NCBI RefSeq assembly: GCF_019679475.1
Contig: NZ_JAIEZP010000001.1
Span: forward strand, 2,790,001-2,854,000
DNA from: Hyphomonas sediminis
GTDB lineage: Bacteria > Pseudomonadota > Alphaproteobacteria > Caulobacterales > Hyphomonadaceae
Reading direction: 5' to 3'
DNA length: 64,000 nucleotides
The notes below the pieces were generated by a model. It had not been told where the DNA came from. It did not search any database and saw only the letters and a program-made list of their open reading frames with translations. The position numbers and the translations under genes are program-made. Shown here in pieces: positions 1-10,600 of this stretch (within the stretch, counting starts at the first letter, position 1; the number at the start of each line of letters is the position of its first letter).

Positions 1-228
1 CACCACGCTGAACTCACTGTACGATTGTTTGGTATCCCCCATTCGGCACAATGCCTGCAGGGCGGACCGCAAGTAATCAGTGGCCACACGAGCATTCGCC
101 TGGATGGAAAGTAGCCAGGCGATGGACAAACGCGAAAAACAAGGATGCTCCCAGAGCTTCCAGATGTTATCTTGAGAAACAAACCGATCTGACGGATCGC
201 AACAGTATAGACTATTCGGAACCCGCAT
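1..228 (-). CDS. possible partial unidentified ORF running off the left edge
   Basis: The minus strand is open without a stop from an ATG at 228 to the window edge (76 codons), while the plus-strand frames close early. The encoded peptide has many Cys, Trp and Arg residues and I do not recognise it. Its ATG lies only one base from the divergent glycosyltransferase start at 230. Two real genes would then have each promoter inside the other, so a later start or a chance open frame is quite possible. Nothing else is visible in this stretch. Confidence 0.22.
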   Translation of the reverse strand, partial: MRVPNSLYCCDPSDRFVSQDNIWKLWEHPCFSRLSIAWLLSIQANARVATDYLRSALQALCRMGDTKQSYSEFSVV

Positions 229-229
229 A

Positions 230-1372
230 ATGTCAGGCGAAATTAGCGTCATTCTGCCCACCTTCAATAGGGCCAATATGATCGCGGAGACGTTGGATTC
301 TCTAATCGCGCAAACCCGCCCTGTGCGAGAAATTCTTGTTATAGATGATGGGTCCACTGACAATACCCATGACGTCATCATGCGGTACGCTCAGAAGGTC
401 ACGTATATCCGCAAAGAGAATGGCGGCAAGGCGAGTGCGCTGAACCTGGGCCTGGAACGATGCACAGGCGATTATATCTGGATCTGCGATGATGACGATC
501 TGCTGGAGCCTGATGCTTGCGAACGTTTGGCCGGCGCGCTTGATGCAGACTCGACCCTCGGATTCGCGGCGGGGAAACATGAGGACTTTACGATCGATAG
601 CCGAACAGGCACGCGACTGATCAAACCTCCAGGCCTGTGGCGCCCTTCTCAGCCGGAAGAGATCTTTTCTGATCTACTTGATGGCTGCCATATCTTCCAG
701 CCAGGCCTTATTGTCCGCCGCGAAGTCTACAAACAGGTCGGCAACTTCAATCGGGCCTTCATCCGGTCTCAGGACTACGAGATGCTGCTGCGCATAGCGC
801 GTGCAACGCGCGGACGCCTATTCCCGGAACGGGTCTATCTTCACCGGGAGCATGCTGGCGATCGTGGAACGGCAAAGGAACGATTCTCTGCCAAGGAAAA
901 CAATGCGAAATGGATTCAGTTCCATCGCATGATCTTCGAACCGCTGATGGCGGACCTTAACGACCGCGAGCTGTTGCCTCAAGATGTCTGGTCGCGCCCC
1001 GATGTTGTGCCCGTCATGGAGCGCGTTGCTCTACTCAAACGGGGCCGTGTATTCGCGCGCCACATGATGTGGGAAGAAGCCCTGGAAACCTTTGGAAAAG
1101 TCGCCCAGCTGCAGCCCGATATCCCGTTCAGCCCATTCGAAAAGGATCTCGTAATCGGGGCAACCGCATCGAACTTTGGCTGCGCCCCTATTTACGAAGC
1201 GCCCGCCAACCGTTCCGAACTGATGGAATTGAAACACATTTCTCCCACAGGCCGGACGATTGCGGCACTGATCGGCAGGTCCATCCACTGGCGTATCCGC
1301 CGAGCCCTGCAAAAGCGCAAACTGCGACAGGCCGCGCGGATGACGACTTTTGCTTTGCGCAGTCAGATCTAA
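230..1372 (+). CDS. family 2 glycosyltransferase
   Basis: This 380-residue GT-A fold enzyme should transfer a sugar from a nucleotide-sugar donor to a glycan or lipid-linked acceptor at the cytoplasmic membrane face. The N-terminus has the GT2 start SVILPTFNRA (residues 6-15), then DDGSTDN (39-45) and the acidic metal/donor motif DDDD (87-90). The catalytic domain fills about residues 5-240. The basic C-terminal third has no recognised domain and no clear membrane helix. The start is set by the family-typical N-terminus; the Shine-Dalgarno is poor. Base composition looks AT-richer than in the metabolic genes downstream. It points toward the convergent sulfotransferase and probably belongs to the surface-glycan locus. 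Donor and acceptor cannot be read from sequence. Confidence 0.88.
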   Translation: MSGEISVILPTFNRANMIAETLDSLIAQTRPVREILVIDDGSTDNTHDVIMRYAQKVTYIRKENGGKASALNLGLERCTGDYIWICDDDDLLEPDACERLAGALDADSTLGFAAGKHEDFTIDSRTGTRLIKPPGLWRPSQPEEIFSDLLDGCHIFQPGLIVRREVYKQVGNFNRAFIRSQDYEMLLRIARATRGRLFPERVYLHREHAGDRGTAKERFSAKENNAKWIQFHRMIFEPLMADLNDRELLPQDVWSRPDVVPVMERVALLKRGRVFARHMMWEEALETFGKVAQLQPDIPFSPFEKDLVIGATASNFGCAPIYEAPANRSELMELKHISPTGRTIAALIGRSIHWRIRRALQKRKLRQAARMTTFALRSQI

Positions 1373-1462
1373 CGTATCTGGCGCGCCGGCTTTTACCTCA
1401 CACTGGCGCTTGATTTGTATAGCTTCGGCTGCGCGCCACCAATGCGACGCGCGCCTTTGATG

Positions 1463-2302
1463 CTACTTGGCGCCGTAACTCAACTTCTGCATCATTTCAT
1501 AAAAGCCGGGTGGCAATTCGGACATCTGCTCGGATGTAAGAGTTCGCCTTCCCAACCCGATAGACGCCGGAGTAATCGGCCGGGTAACAGCCTCATGATG
1601 CGCATGGCGCCCGACATCCGCGAGCTTCGCAGGCACACGGGTCAGATACTCAACATCGAACTCCAATCCTGCCCAGTCGAAAATGCGACGAAAGACTGCC
1701 TCAGGTTCTTGCACCAACTCCTCATAAGATACGGAAAGCGGTGCACGCCGGGCAGACTTCAGATACTTCAAGCAAGCATTGTTGGCATCTATCCACCGCT
1801 GACCGGAATCCCGAATGCTGCGCATTCCGGCCTTCACCTGAGAGGCAACGGCATCCACACCATCCCGCTTCAGATAAAGATAGTAGGCATTCGGATAGGC
1901 TTTCACGATGTTCTTCAAATATGTCGTATTCCAAGGCGTCTTGTCGCCCCAGCGCGCCGTCGTAAAGCCATGCTCAACGGCCAGGAAAGCATACAGCTCA
2001 TCATAAAACCGGTGCACAGTTTGCGCTGCCTTGGGTGCCTGTTCCAGGCGCTGCCATAGTGGCGTAAAGCTACCCACTTCGAAATCATCACGGTGCGGAT
2101 GACGATCAAAATAGGCGCATGCAAGGAACACCTTCTCACGCCAAGTGAGACCGCGCCATTTTGGCCAGCGCGACAGAATCTCACCAAAGACGTAGGTCTC
2201 CGGGGGAATGTAGATTTGCCCAGAGGCCATGAACACACGACGCGTCAGCGTATTGCCGGATCTCGGCGCACCAATTACAAAAAGCGGTTCATGCGGCATC
2301 AT
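1463..2302 (-). CDS. PAPS-dependent sulfotransferase family protein
   Basis: This 279-residue protein likely transfers sulfate from 3'-phosphoadenylyl sulfate to a carbohydrate or small-molecule hydroxyl in the cytosol. The 5'-phosphosulfate loop is GAPRSGNTLT (residues 11-20). A GDKTP motif follows at 119-123, then the 3'-phosphate region around KRDGVD (145-150), and the family's C-terminal signature around EELVQEPEAVFRRIFDW (194-210). Two adjacent ATGs lie at 2302 and 2299, preceded on the minus strand by GGAGG. It is the last gene of the minus-strand run that starts with the NRPS, separated from the glycosyltransferase upstream by 162 bp, so co-transcription is plausible but unproven. A sulfated glycan or sulfated assembly-line product is an inference from context. 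Confidence 0.85.
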   Translation of the reverse strand: MMPHEPLFVIGAPRSGNTLTRRVFMASGQIYIPPETYVFGEILSRWPKWRGLTWREKVFLACAYFDRHPHRDDFEVGSFTPLWQRLEQAPKAAQTVHRFYDELYAFLAVEHGFTTARWGDKTPWNTTYLKNIVKAYPNAYYLYLKRDGVDAVASQVKAGMRSIRDSGQRWIDANNACLKYLKSARRAPLSVSYEELVQEPEAVFRRIFDWAGLEFDVEYLTRVPAKLADVGRHAHHEAVTRPITPASIGLGRRTLTSEQMSELPPGFYEMMQKLSYGAK

Positions 2303-2464
2303 CCTGCACCTCCGGATTTCGAAGCTTCAGAGAGTATCCTGATATGTCGCTCATCTCTAAACCCTTTGTTCGACGCGCTTGGTCGTGGCCGGCGATGGAA
2401 GTCGTCGCCCCCCTATACTCCTGCTGAAAGCTACTCGTCATTTCCGGACATACCTTTGCTAGTT

Positions 2465-3664
2465 TCATCGGCTAACTGAACGGCGGCGATGAAAGCCAAC
2501 CCATTTTCGCGCAGCCTTCAGTGGCGACGCAAAAACAGCGCCTCTACGCGATTGCGTAACAGGATCACCAAGCAGCTGATCAAGTCGGTCCGGAACAGTT
2601 TCCGCAGAATACTGCGCCACGCACCAGAGCCGCGCTTTTTCTGCTGCCGCGCGCTCCGCAGCCAAGTTCGTACGTATACGTTCGAGAACATCAGACACTT
2701 CAGAGGGCGCACAATAGAGGGCATGCTCACCAAACGTAGACCTCAAGGAAGGCTGGAGCAAGCAACGGACCCCCATCAGCATAGCCTCCGCAACAGTCCT
2801 GCCGAAAGTCTCCGTCCATTGAGAATTGTGGAAATACGAAAAAACATCAAGGCTATCGAGGAACACCGGCACTGCTTCGCCATTGAATGGGATAACGTCC
2901 CATCCGTCCACATCCACGCCCATATCCGTAAAGAAGTCGCGCTCCGTTCCCATCGTCCGAATTTGAGTGTTTGCACTACCAGGCAAACTTGCGGCGATGT
3001 CTGCGGCGCAATCTCCCCATTTGTCCGCGTGTGGACGGCCATGCCGCCCAACAACCAGATGGGTCGAACAAAGCTTGTTGCGCTTAGGCCGCCAGTCATC
3101 CAGGCCAAAACTGTTCGTCCAATCCATTTGGGTCATGCGCAGAAATGGAACGAAACTTCGGAGGTGCTCCCTAGAAAGGCCGGAAATCGGCGCCCAGACC
3201 GGATTAACTCCAAATTGCGCCTTGATGCGCCTCTGCACCAGCATGGGGTCGTATGCCAGGGCACCATCCCCCTTGAAGGGCGCCTGATGGCAGACAATGA
3301 TAGAGCTCCCTGAAACGACCGTGATCGGATTATCTATACCATCCTGAAAAGGCTCCGGATGGTGAAAGAACGCAATCCTGGCCTCAACCACGCGATCAGC
3401 CGACACGCGGGAAACCCCGGCCAAGTCTAGAAGCGCCACCAATTTCGGATTGGGCACCTCGTGCGGTTGGAAAAAGCCACGACTAGAAACAAAGTGGATT
3501 CCGATCGTGAGACCAGCAGCCTGCAAGCCGCGGACGTCAGCCTCCACGGCCATTGCCGTTCCGCCCATGAAACGGGGATCTACGATGATGAGGGCATCAT
3601 AGCAGGAACCTGGCGTCATACCTGAAGGACGCTTTTCGAGCGTCGCAGGTTCAGGATTGATCAC
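2465..3664 (-). CDS. glycosyltransferase, GT4-like GT-B fold
   Basis: This 399-residue protein is probably a GT-B glycosyltransferase. Its C-terminal half carries the donor-binding signature TETFGRTVAEAMLMG (residues 284-298), which corresponds to the conserved E-x7-E region of GT4 enzymes. The N-terminal half (about 22-160) is a divergent acceptor-side Rossmann domain. No signal peptide or membrane helix is visible. Translation most likely starts at GTG 3664, because AGGAGG overlaps the stop codon of the hydrolase upstream and sits 8 bases ahead of it. The two genes are therefore probably translationally coupled. A later ATG (residue 16) is possible. Position directly behind the PKS and hydrolase suggests it glycosylates the assembly-line product or builds the glycan that carries it; both are inferences. 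Confidence 0.75.
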   Translation of the reverse strand: MINPEPATLEKRPSGMTPGSCYDALIIVDPRFMGGTAMAVEADVRGLQAAGLTIGIHFVSSRGFFQPHEVPNPKLVALLDLAGVSRVSADRVVEARIAFFHHPEPFQDGIDNPITVVSGSSIIVCHQAPFKGDGALAYDPMLVQRRIKAQFGVNPVWAPISGLSREHLRSFVPFLRMTQMDWTNSFGLDDWRPKRNKLCSTHLVVGRHGRPHADKWGDCAADIAASLPGSANTQIRTMGTERDFFTDMGVDVDGWDVIPFNGEAVPVFLDSLDVFSYFHNSQWTETFGRTVAEAMLMGVRCLLQPSLRSTFGEHALYCAPSEVSDVLERIRTNLAAERAAAEKARLWCVAQYSAETVPDRLDQLLGDPVTQSRRGAVFASPLKAARKWVGFHRRRSVSR

Positions 3665-3669
3665 GGCCT

Positions 3670-4623
3670 CTACCTCCTGACATCTGTAGTCGCGCTGCTC
3701 AGTCTACCGACGAAGTCTGCTACGCGGCGATGATATTCTTCCTGTGCAACCTGAGGGCCGTCGCAGTGGGCGCTCCCCTCAATCAGCCACATCTCCGCGC
3801 TGGGTCCAGCCATGCTGATCAAGGATGCTGCATGAGACGTTGAAACAGTGGGATCTTGGCTGCCGTGCACAATGAGTATCGGTCGCGGACTGATCTCAGA
3901 AATCACATCTTCAGGAGCAATATACTCGGAAATCCCCGCACGAGATCTGGCTAGAGACACGACCAGTCGCCCCCATAGCCGCGCGATCCAGCCCGCGTGC
4001 ACGCCGCGTTTTTTCAGCCGGGAGGAAAGTCCGTCGGCTACGAAATCCTCAAAACGCGCGATTGATGCTTCCGCGATCACACCTGATATGGATGGCTCCT
4101 TTGCTGCCGCGATGACAGCTGCCGATCCCCCCAGGGAACAGCCAAACACAACGATCTGTGAATAGCCCCGACGACGCATCTCCTGCGCCGCTGCCACGGC
4201 ATCTTCCGCTTCCCGCACAGCCAGTCCAGTCCCTCGGCTATCGCCATCGCTCAAGCCGTTTTCGCGCAGGTCGAACAGCAACACGGCGGCCCCGGTCGAG
4301 CGGAGCATCTGCAGGTTTTTCAAATGGCTTCGTCGATCCCCTGCACGCCCATGAAGCGTCACAAACACGAGATCAGATGGAGTTGCCGCCGGAACCAACC
4401 ATCCACGCAGAACTTCCCCAGTTGGGGCCGAAAAGCTTACATCTTCAAAATCAATCCCGAATGTAGATCGGGGTGTTTCGGAAAAGGAGAAGCCTTCCGG
4501 GTTCGGCTGACTATACCATTGCGGAGCGATTAGTCCCTTTGACTCCCTCCAAGCAAGGAGAAGGAGCAAAAGAGCAAACGCCGCCAGCAATAAGCCGGCT
4601 CCCGCAATCAACGCCCCCCGCAT
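3670..4623 (-). CDS. membrane-anchored alpha/beta serine hydrolase
   Basis: This 317-residue alpha/beta hydrolase is probably an esterase, thioesterase or acyltransferase of the Bem46/CocE-like type. A single hydrophobic segment (residues 4-24) anchors the N-terminus in the membrane. The likely triad is Ser163 in GCSLGG, Asp257 in HGSQDPT and His286 in GSAHCDG; HGRAG (91-95) may contribute to the oxyanion hole. A longer in-frame extension to 4749 lies entirely inside the PKS coding sequence. The ATG at 4623, one base after the PKS stop at 4625-4627, is preferred and implies translational coupling. The context suggests a role in releasing, transferring or editing the NRPS-PKS product at the membrane. 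Its substrate is not known. Confidence 0.85.
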   Translation of the reverse strand: MRGALIAGAGLLLAAFALLLLLLAWRESKGLIAPQWYSQPNPEGFSFSETPRSTFGIDFEDVSFSAPTGEVLRGWLVPAATPSDLVFVTLHGRAGDRRSHLKNLQMLRSTGAAVLLFDLRENGLSDGDSRGTGLAVREAEDAVAAAQEMRRRGYSQIVVFGCSLGGSAAVIAAAKEPSISGVIAEASIARFEDFVADGLSSRLKKRGVHAGWIARLWGRLVVSLARSRAGISEYIAPEDVISEISPRPILIVHGSQDPTVSTSHAASLISMAGPSAEMWLIEGSAHCDGPQVAQEEYHRRVADFVGRLSSATTDVRR

Positions 4624-4624
4624 G

Positions 4625-7600
4625 TCACGCGACCTCGGATACAGGAGTCGTTTCTGCGTCCAGCGCCTCAAGCCGGCGGGAAATATCCTCGGCGACAGCT
4701 TCGATATTGGGGGTTCTGAGGATGTTGTAGTGATCCGCGTCGAGCACAACGACTTCCATATTTCCCGTCAGAATACCATCCCAGCCCAGCTTGTTGCCTG
4801 CGCGTTCGAAGGGTAGCTCGGCATTCTTCGCGCGGTATAACAATGCATCACCTTCATATTGCGGAGGATGGTACAGCTTCTGAGCCCGTTTGTACCCGTC
4901 GATAACTTGCCGGGAGAAGATTTCGATGTGTGATTTCGGTGCCGGCGGCGGTTTGGGCTCAAACCGTGAGCGAACCTTTTCAACAACCTTATTCGCCCGT
5001 TTTACAGCTCGGGCGCCGATCTCTCCGAAATCAAGTTTAGTCCACCCTTTCATTTTCCCGGCTAGGCGTTTGACCTCATTGTCTATCCGGATCGGGCGAT
5101 ACATTTCTTGCGGCGCCAGCGTATCAAGCATGCACAGGAATTCGACTTCCCGTCCGCTTTGCTTCAGCTGATGCGCCATCTCGACAGCGATCACTCCGCC
5201 ACCGGAGTATCCTACCAATCGATAGGGGCCAACCGGGTCCAGAGAAAGAATATGACGCACATAAAGCTCCGCCATCTCTTCAATGGTTTCCAGAATCGGC
5301 AGGGATCCGTCGATGCCTTGTGCCTCCACACCATATACGGGTGAGCCACACTTCAGCCCATCCGCAAGCGGCTTGAACACAAGCGCAGTTCCGCCCGCGC
5401 CGTGGATCAAGAAGACCGGCTTCTTCTCCGACGCGCCCGGCACCATTCTCACCAGAGGTGTCCAGCGGCTCTTGGTGATTGGTTTTGCGGCCGGTTTTTT
5501 CGGCAATTCCGATACCGTACCCTGAGCTGGCTCTGCCGCCTCTGCCGTTCCGGCCTCTCCGGAATTCGCCTCTGCTTCCGCACCGTGAGTTTCCGCTGCA
5601 TCTTCCGGCAATTGTTCGCGCACCATAACTGCGAGGGCACGGATGGTTGGCGCTTGCAACAACGCGCTCAAAGCCAGCTCAACGCCCATCTCGCGGCGAA
5701 TACGAGCAAACAGTCGAACACCGGTCAGCGATCCGCCGCCGTAAGAAAGAAACTCTTCGTCGAGCCCAAGTGTGTCAACTCCCAGGATTTCGGCGCACAT
5801 CTGGGCGAGCCTTTGCTCGACGGGATCTCCCGCGTTCACCGCCTTACCGTCTCCTGCCTTCTTGCCGGTGGCAGACATTGTGTCCGCAGGCGCCCGTGTC
5901 AAATGCAGGATCTGAGCAATCGACACTGGCGTAACGACAATGGAGGAGGCGCCTTGCGTGAAGATCTGCTCAAACACAGCGCGGGACTCAGCTGAACGGA
6001 TCCCCTCCGCCATTAGACGTTCCCGAATATCTGCATCCGGATTGGGAAGCGTCGGCACTTCACCAGAAAAGGTGACCCGCCGGAAGGACGCGCCACGGAT
6101 TTCCAGCAACACGCCGCCCGTTTCATCCCTAAGGTCAATATCAAAGGACGCGGCGTCTTCTTCGACAGACTGCATACGGCACACCGCCGAGAACCGCTGC
6201 TTCAGAGCGCCGAATATTCTTACCTCATCGATAGACACAGGCGCGAACACGCCGCGTTCGGCGTCGTTTTCCAGCAAGAACAGACCAACCGCAAAGCTGG
6301 TGTCGAACAGGGCCGGGTGAATACGATAGCTTCTAAGATCGGATGCGAACTCTGGCGCGAGAACGAACTCAGCGGTCGCGACACATTCCCCTGTTCTTGC
6401 GTGCACCACGTTTTTCCAACGCGGACCAAAGCCGACACCACGGCTATCGAGCGTCAGCAACTCTGCTGACACCTCATCCGGGCAGGAAACTTGGCCAATC
6501 GGGCTTGTATCCGCAGACATGCGTTTGGAGATGCTGGCGTCAAAGTGCAGCAGCCAACCTTCGCCGGCATGAACGCGGCTTTCCACTTCAATGTGGTATC
6601 CATCGTCCTCAAGCGGCGTCAGCGTGGTACGCACCTGACGCGATTGACGCGGCTGGATCACCAACGGCACCACATAATTCAGCCTGCTGATCTCCACCGC
6701 ATCGCCCATGCCGCCTGCCAACGCCGCGGCGCTGGCAATCTCGACATAAGCCGCCCCCGGAAGAACGGCCTTGGTGCCAATCCGGTGCTCGGCCAGCGCC
6801 CACAGGGCCGCTTCAGAATAGGTTTGGTGGAAATGCAATTTACCGTCTCGGCTATCAGACTTCGCTCCGAGCAACGGATGAAGAATGCCACCCTCGCCTG
6901 ACGCACCAGTATCAGCCGCACGCTTCGCCATGCCGACATCGGACCACACGCCCCAGGTGATAATCATCCCGTCGCATCGCGACGCAGCAACCGACTCAGC
7001 AATCGCATTGGCAGCCACATAGTCACTTTGCCCGGGAGGAGTAATCAGCATACTGGTTGATGAAAACACCGCAAACAGATCGACCTCACCTTCAGGGAAC
7101 AGACGGTCGAGAACAGCAGCACCATCGGCCTTCGCCGCAAGCACTCCATGCGCATCTTCCAGGGATTTCATCGCCATGGGCGCATCGTTGATCGTGCCGG
7201 CGCCATGGAACAAACCATTGACGGCGCCAAATCGGTCCCGAACCTCTTCCAGAACGCGTTGCATGTCTTCTTCATCGGAAACATCGGCAGAGATCGCCAG
7301 AACTTCTGCCCCCAACGCTTCAAGCGCGAGCAAATCCCGTACTTTTGCGACATCGGCGGATGGCCCTCGGCCCTCTGCCAGGGTGCCCCAGCTCTCTCTA
7401 GGCGGAATACTCGAGCGCCCCACCAAAACCAGACGCGCCTTGACCGTTTCGGCAAGATACTGTGCCAGCTCCATGCCAATGCCGCCAAGGCCGCCGGTGA
7501 TCAGATAGACGCCGCGTTCGCGCAGCTTGTTGCGGTCGAGCGGAATCGCGCTGCGCTCAAGCGCCGGTGTAAACCGCTCGCCCTTACGCCAGGCGGCAAC

Positions 7601-10600
7601 TGGCGCGCCCCCATCGCTATCAATTTCCTTCAGGATGTTGTCTGCCATATCTGCCGCGCTGGCTTCTGTATCCAGGTCAACCACGCGTGACCGGACGCCA
7701 GACTGCTCTGCCGCGAGCATCTGCCACGGCCCCAAAACGGCGGCCTGCATGGCGTCGCAGTGGTCTCCGGCGCTGACCGCCAAGGCGTTCTGTGTCAATG
7801 CAACAAAGTGTGCGCCTTCAGCCCAGCCGGTGAGTTGCAGGGCTTTGGCCAGCGTAAAGCTGGCGTCGAAAGCGCCCAGACGCTTGTCGCTGCCCGCAAA
7901 AAGTCGCGGCCAGAAGAAAAGAACCGTGTCGGGCTCAGACGGTTCGTTCGACAATGCCTCAATGAGTGGAGCGTAATCCTCGGCCCCGGCATCAAATGCA
8001 AAGCCCGATCCGTCTCCGCGCGGCTGATCCGCCGCCGGATCATGCGAGACGACGATACAGGAATCTCCGCGCGCCACCAACCGGTCGATCAGACCGAAAG
8101 CAGCATCGCTGCCATCGCTGAAGATCACATGCTTTCGTTTCCTCCGCCCGGCGGTCTCAATCGGTGCCTTCTTGAAGACGCGCGCCTCAATCCAGGAGGA
8201 TATGTCGGCACGCCGCAGGATTTGCTGAACCTCGTCATCGTTATCCGCCCGGCCTTTTCCGGGCTCGATCCAGTGACGTTGCCGCTCAAAGGCGTAAGTC
8301 GGCAGCGATATCCGCCGAAGCCCTTCCCCTTTCCGCACCCGCGCAAAATCTACCGGAACGCCGAGCGTCCAGAGATTGCCGAATGCGGAAAGCGCGTAAG
8401 CCTGGTCGTCTTGCGGATCGACGGCTGTCGGCAATGTCGGCACGCATCCCCGAGCAGAATGTTCCGATTGCACCAGCCCGGCAAGCGCACACAGCGCCTG
8501 CCCCGGCCCCACCTCAACCAGAATAACATCCGGCGAGGAAAGCGCCGCCGAGAGCCCATCGGCAAATCGCACGCACCCGCGAAGGTGGTTCACCCAATAG
8601 TCGGGCTTGGACATTAGGTTCGGGTCGGCAACTTCGCCCACGAGGTTGTTGATAAAATCGACCTTGGGCGCAGACAGCTTCACGCTCTCCAGCCGCTTAC
8701 GGAACCGCTCGAGCCCGCTATCGAGCATACGCGAATGCGCGGCCACTTTGATGCGCACCGGTGCATGCTTGATGCCTTCGGCTGCAAGACGCTTCGAAAA
8801 CTCGGCAAGCGGTTCATCCGCCCCCGAAACAACCGTCACCTGTGGCGAATTCAGAACGGCAATATCGAGATCGTCACCCAGCAGTCTCCGCACACTCGCT
8901 TCATCATGCTGAACACTGATCATTCCGCCTGCGGGCGCGCTTTCGAACAGCGCACCGCGCTCCAAAACGACTGCAATAGCATCCTGCAAGGACATGACAC
9001 CGGCCAGAACTGCGGCAGCGTATTCTCCCGCGCTGTGCCCGATCACGGCATCGGGCGTTACGCCCCAACTCTCCCAGAGTTTCGACAAGCCGTATTCAAC
9101 GATGAAGACTGCCAGCAAGGAATAGGTCGGCCGCTCCAGCGCCGCTGATCCTGCGGTAAAGTCTTCGGACGCAAACATCACCTTGCGAAGATCGCTCGCG
9201 AGGCTTGGCTCCAGGGCCGCGAAACATGCGTCCGCTGCGGTGCGGAACACAGCATTGTTCTTGTACAGAGACCTGCCGGCATTCGGATATTGCGCGCCGC
9301 CGCCCGGGAACATGAATACGATGCGCGGCTTGGCATCCTTTGCCGTGGCGGCAGTTCTTTTCCAGGCGCCGTTTGCCGACAGTTGATCCGCAAGTTCTGC
9401 CATGTTTGACGCGACAACTGCGGCGCGGTGATTGAAATCACGCCGTCCCGTCTGCAGAGTGAAGGCTGCATTTGCGATGCAGAAATCCGGCCCCGGATCA
9501 CCTGAAAAATCGCGCCATTTCGCGATCAGGCCATCAAGGGACTCTTTGGTTTTTGCCGAAAGCGGAAACACGTAGGGGCCGCTCGTCATTGCGCCGGGGC
9601 GCGCAGGCGCCTCCTCCAAAATAACGTGCGCGTTGGTTCCGCCTACGCCGAGGGAGTTGACCCCGGCCCGGCGCGGCTTCGCGCCGCGCTGCCAATCGCG
9701 GCTGTCACCAACGACCTTGAACGGGCTGCGTCCGAAATTGAACCGGCTGTTGGGGCTGTTGAAATTCAGCGTCGCAGGCAGTTTTTCGCCGCGCATGGCA
9801 AGGGCAACCTTGATCAGCGAGGCGATGCCAGCCGCTGTGTCGAGGTGGCCGATATTGGTCTTCACAGAGCCGATCCCGATGGAGCCGGCGCCTGCGCCAT
9901 CATACGCCTGCTGAAGCGCAGACAGCTCGATCGGATCACCCACCAGCGTGCCTGTTCCGTGTGCTTCAATGTATTCAACGGAGTCCGGCTCGACGCCCGC
10001 CACAGCCAGAGCCTCAGAGGCAGCCATCGCCTGACCATCAATACTTGGCGCCAGATATCCGGCTTTGCGTGCCCCATCATTATTGATGGCGGAGCCGAGG
10101 ATCACCGCATGAATGTTATCGCCATCCCGCAGCGCGTCGTCTAGGCGGCGAAGCGCAACAACTGCTGCGCCGCTGCCAAACAGCGTCCCATCGGCAGCAT
10201 CGTCAAACGCGCGACAGTACCCGGTGGATGACAGGATCTCACCTTCCGCATACCGATACCCGCGGCCATGCGGCAGGTCGATGCTGGCGCCGCCCGCGAG
10301 CGCCATATCACATTCGCGCGACAAAAGGCTCTGGCACGCCTGATGGATTGCAACCAGAGACGTTGAACAAGCCGTCTGCACGCCAACGCTCGGCCCGTGC
10401 AGGTCCAGCAGGTAGGAAACCCGCGTCGTCAGGAAGTCCTTGTCGTTGCCCGTGTGGCGCAGAAGGAACATCCCCCAGTTTTCCACCAGCTCCGGATTGC
10501 TGAGCAGGTTGAATGCCAGATAGGCCTGCATGCCGCATCCGCCGAACACGCCAATGGCGCCATCGAACTTGTCCGGCATATGCCCGGCGTCCTCCAGCGC

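Noticed and set aside
4624-4749. Upstream extension of the serine hydrolase to 4749
   Set aside because: Lies entirely inside the PKS gene; the ATG at 4623, one base after the PKS stop, gives the membrane anchor directly.
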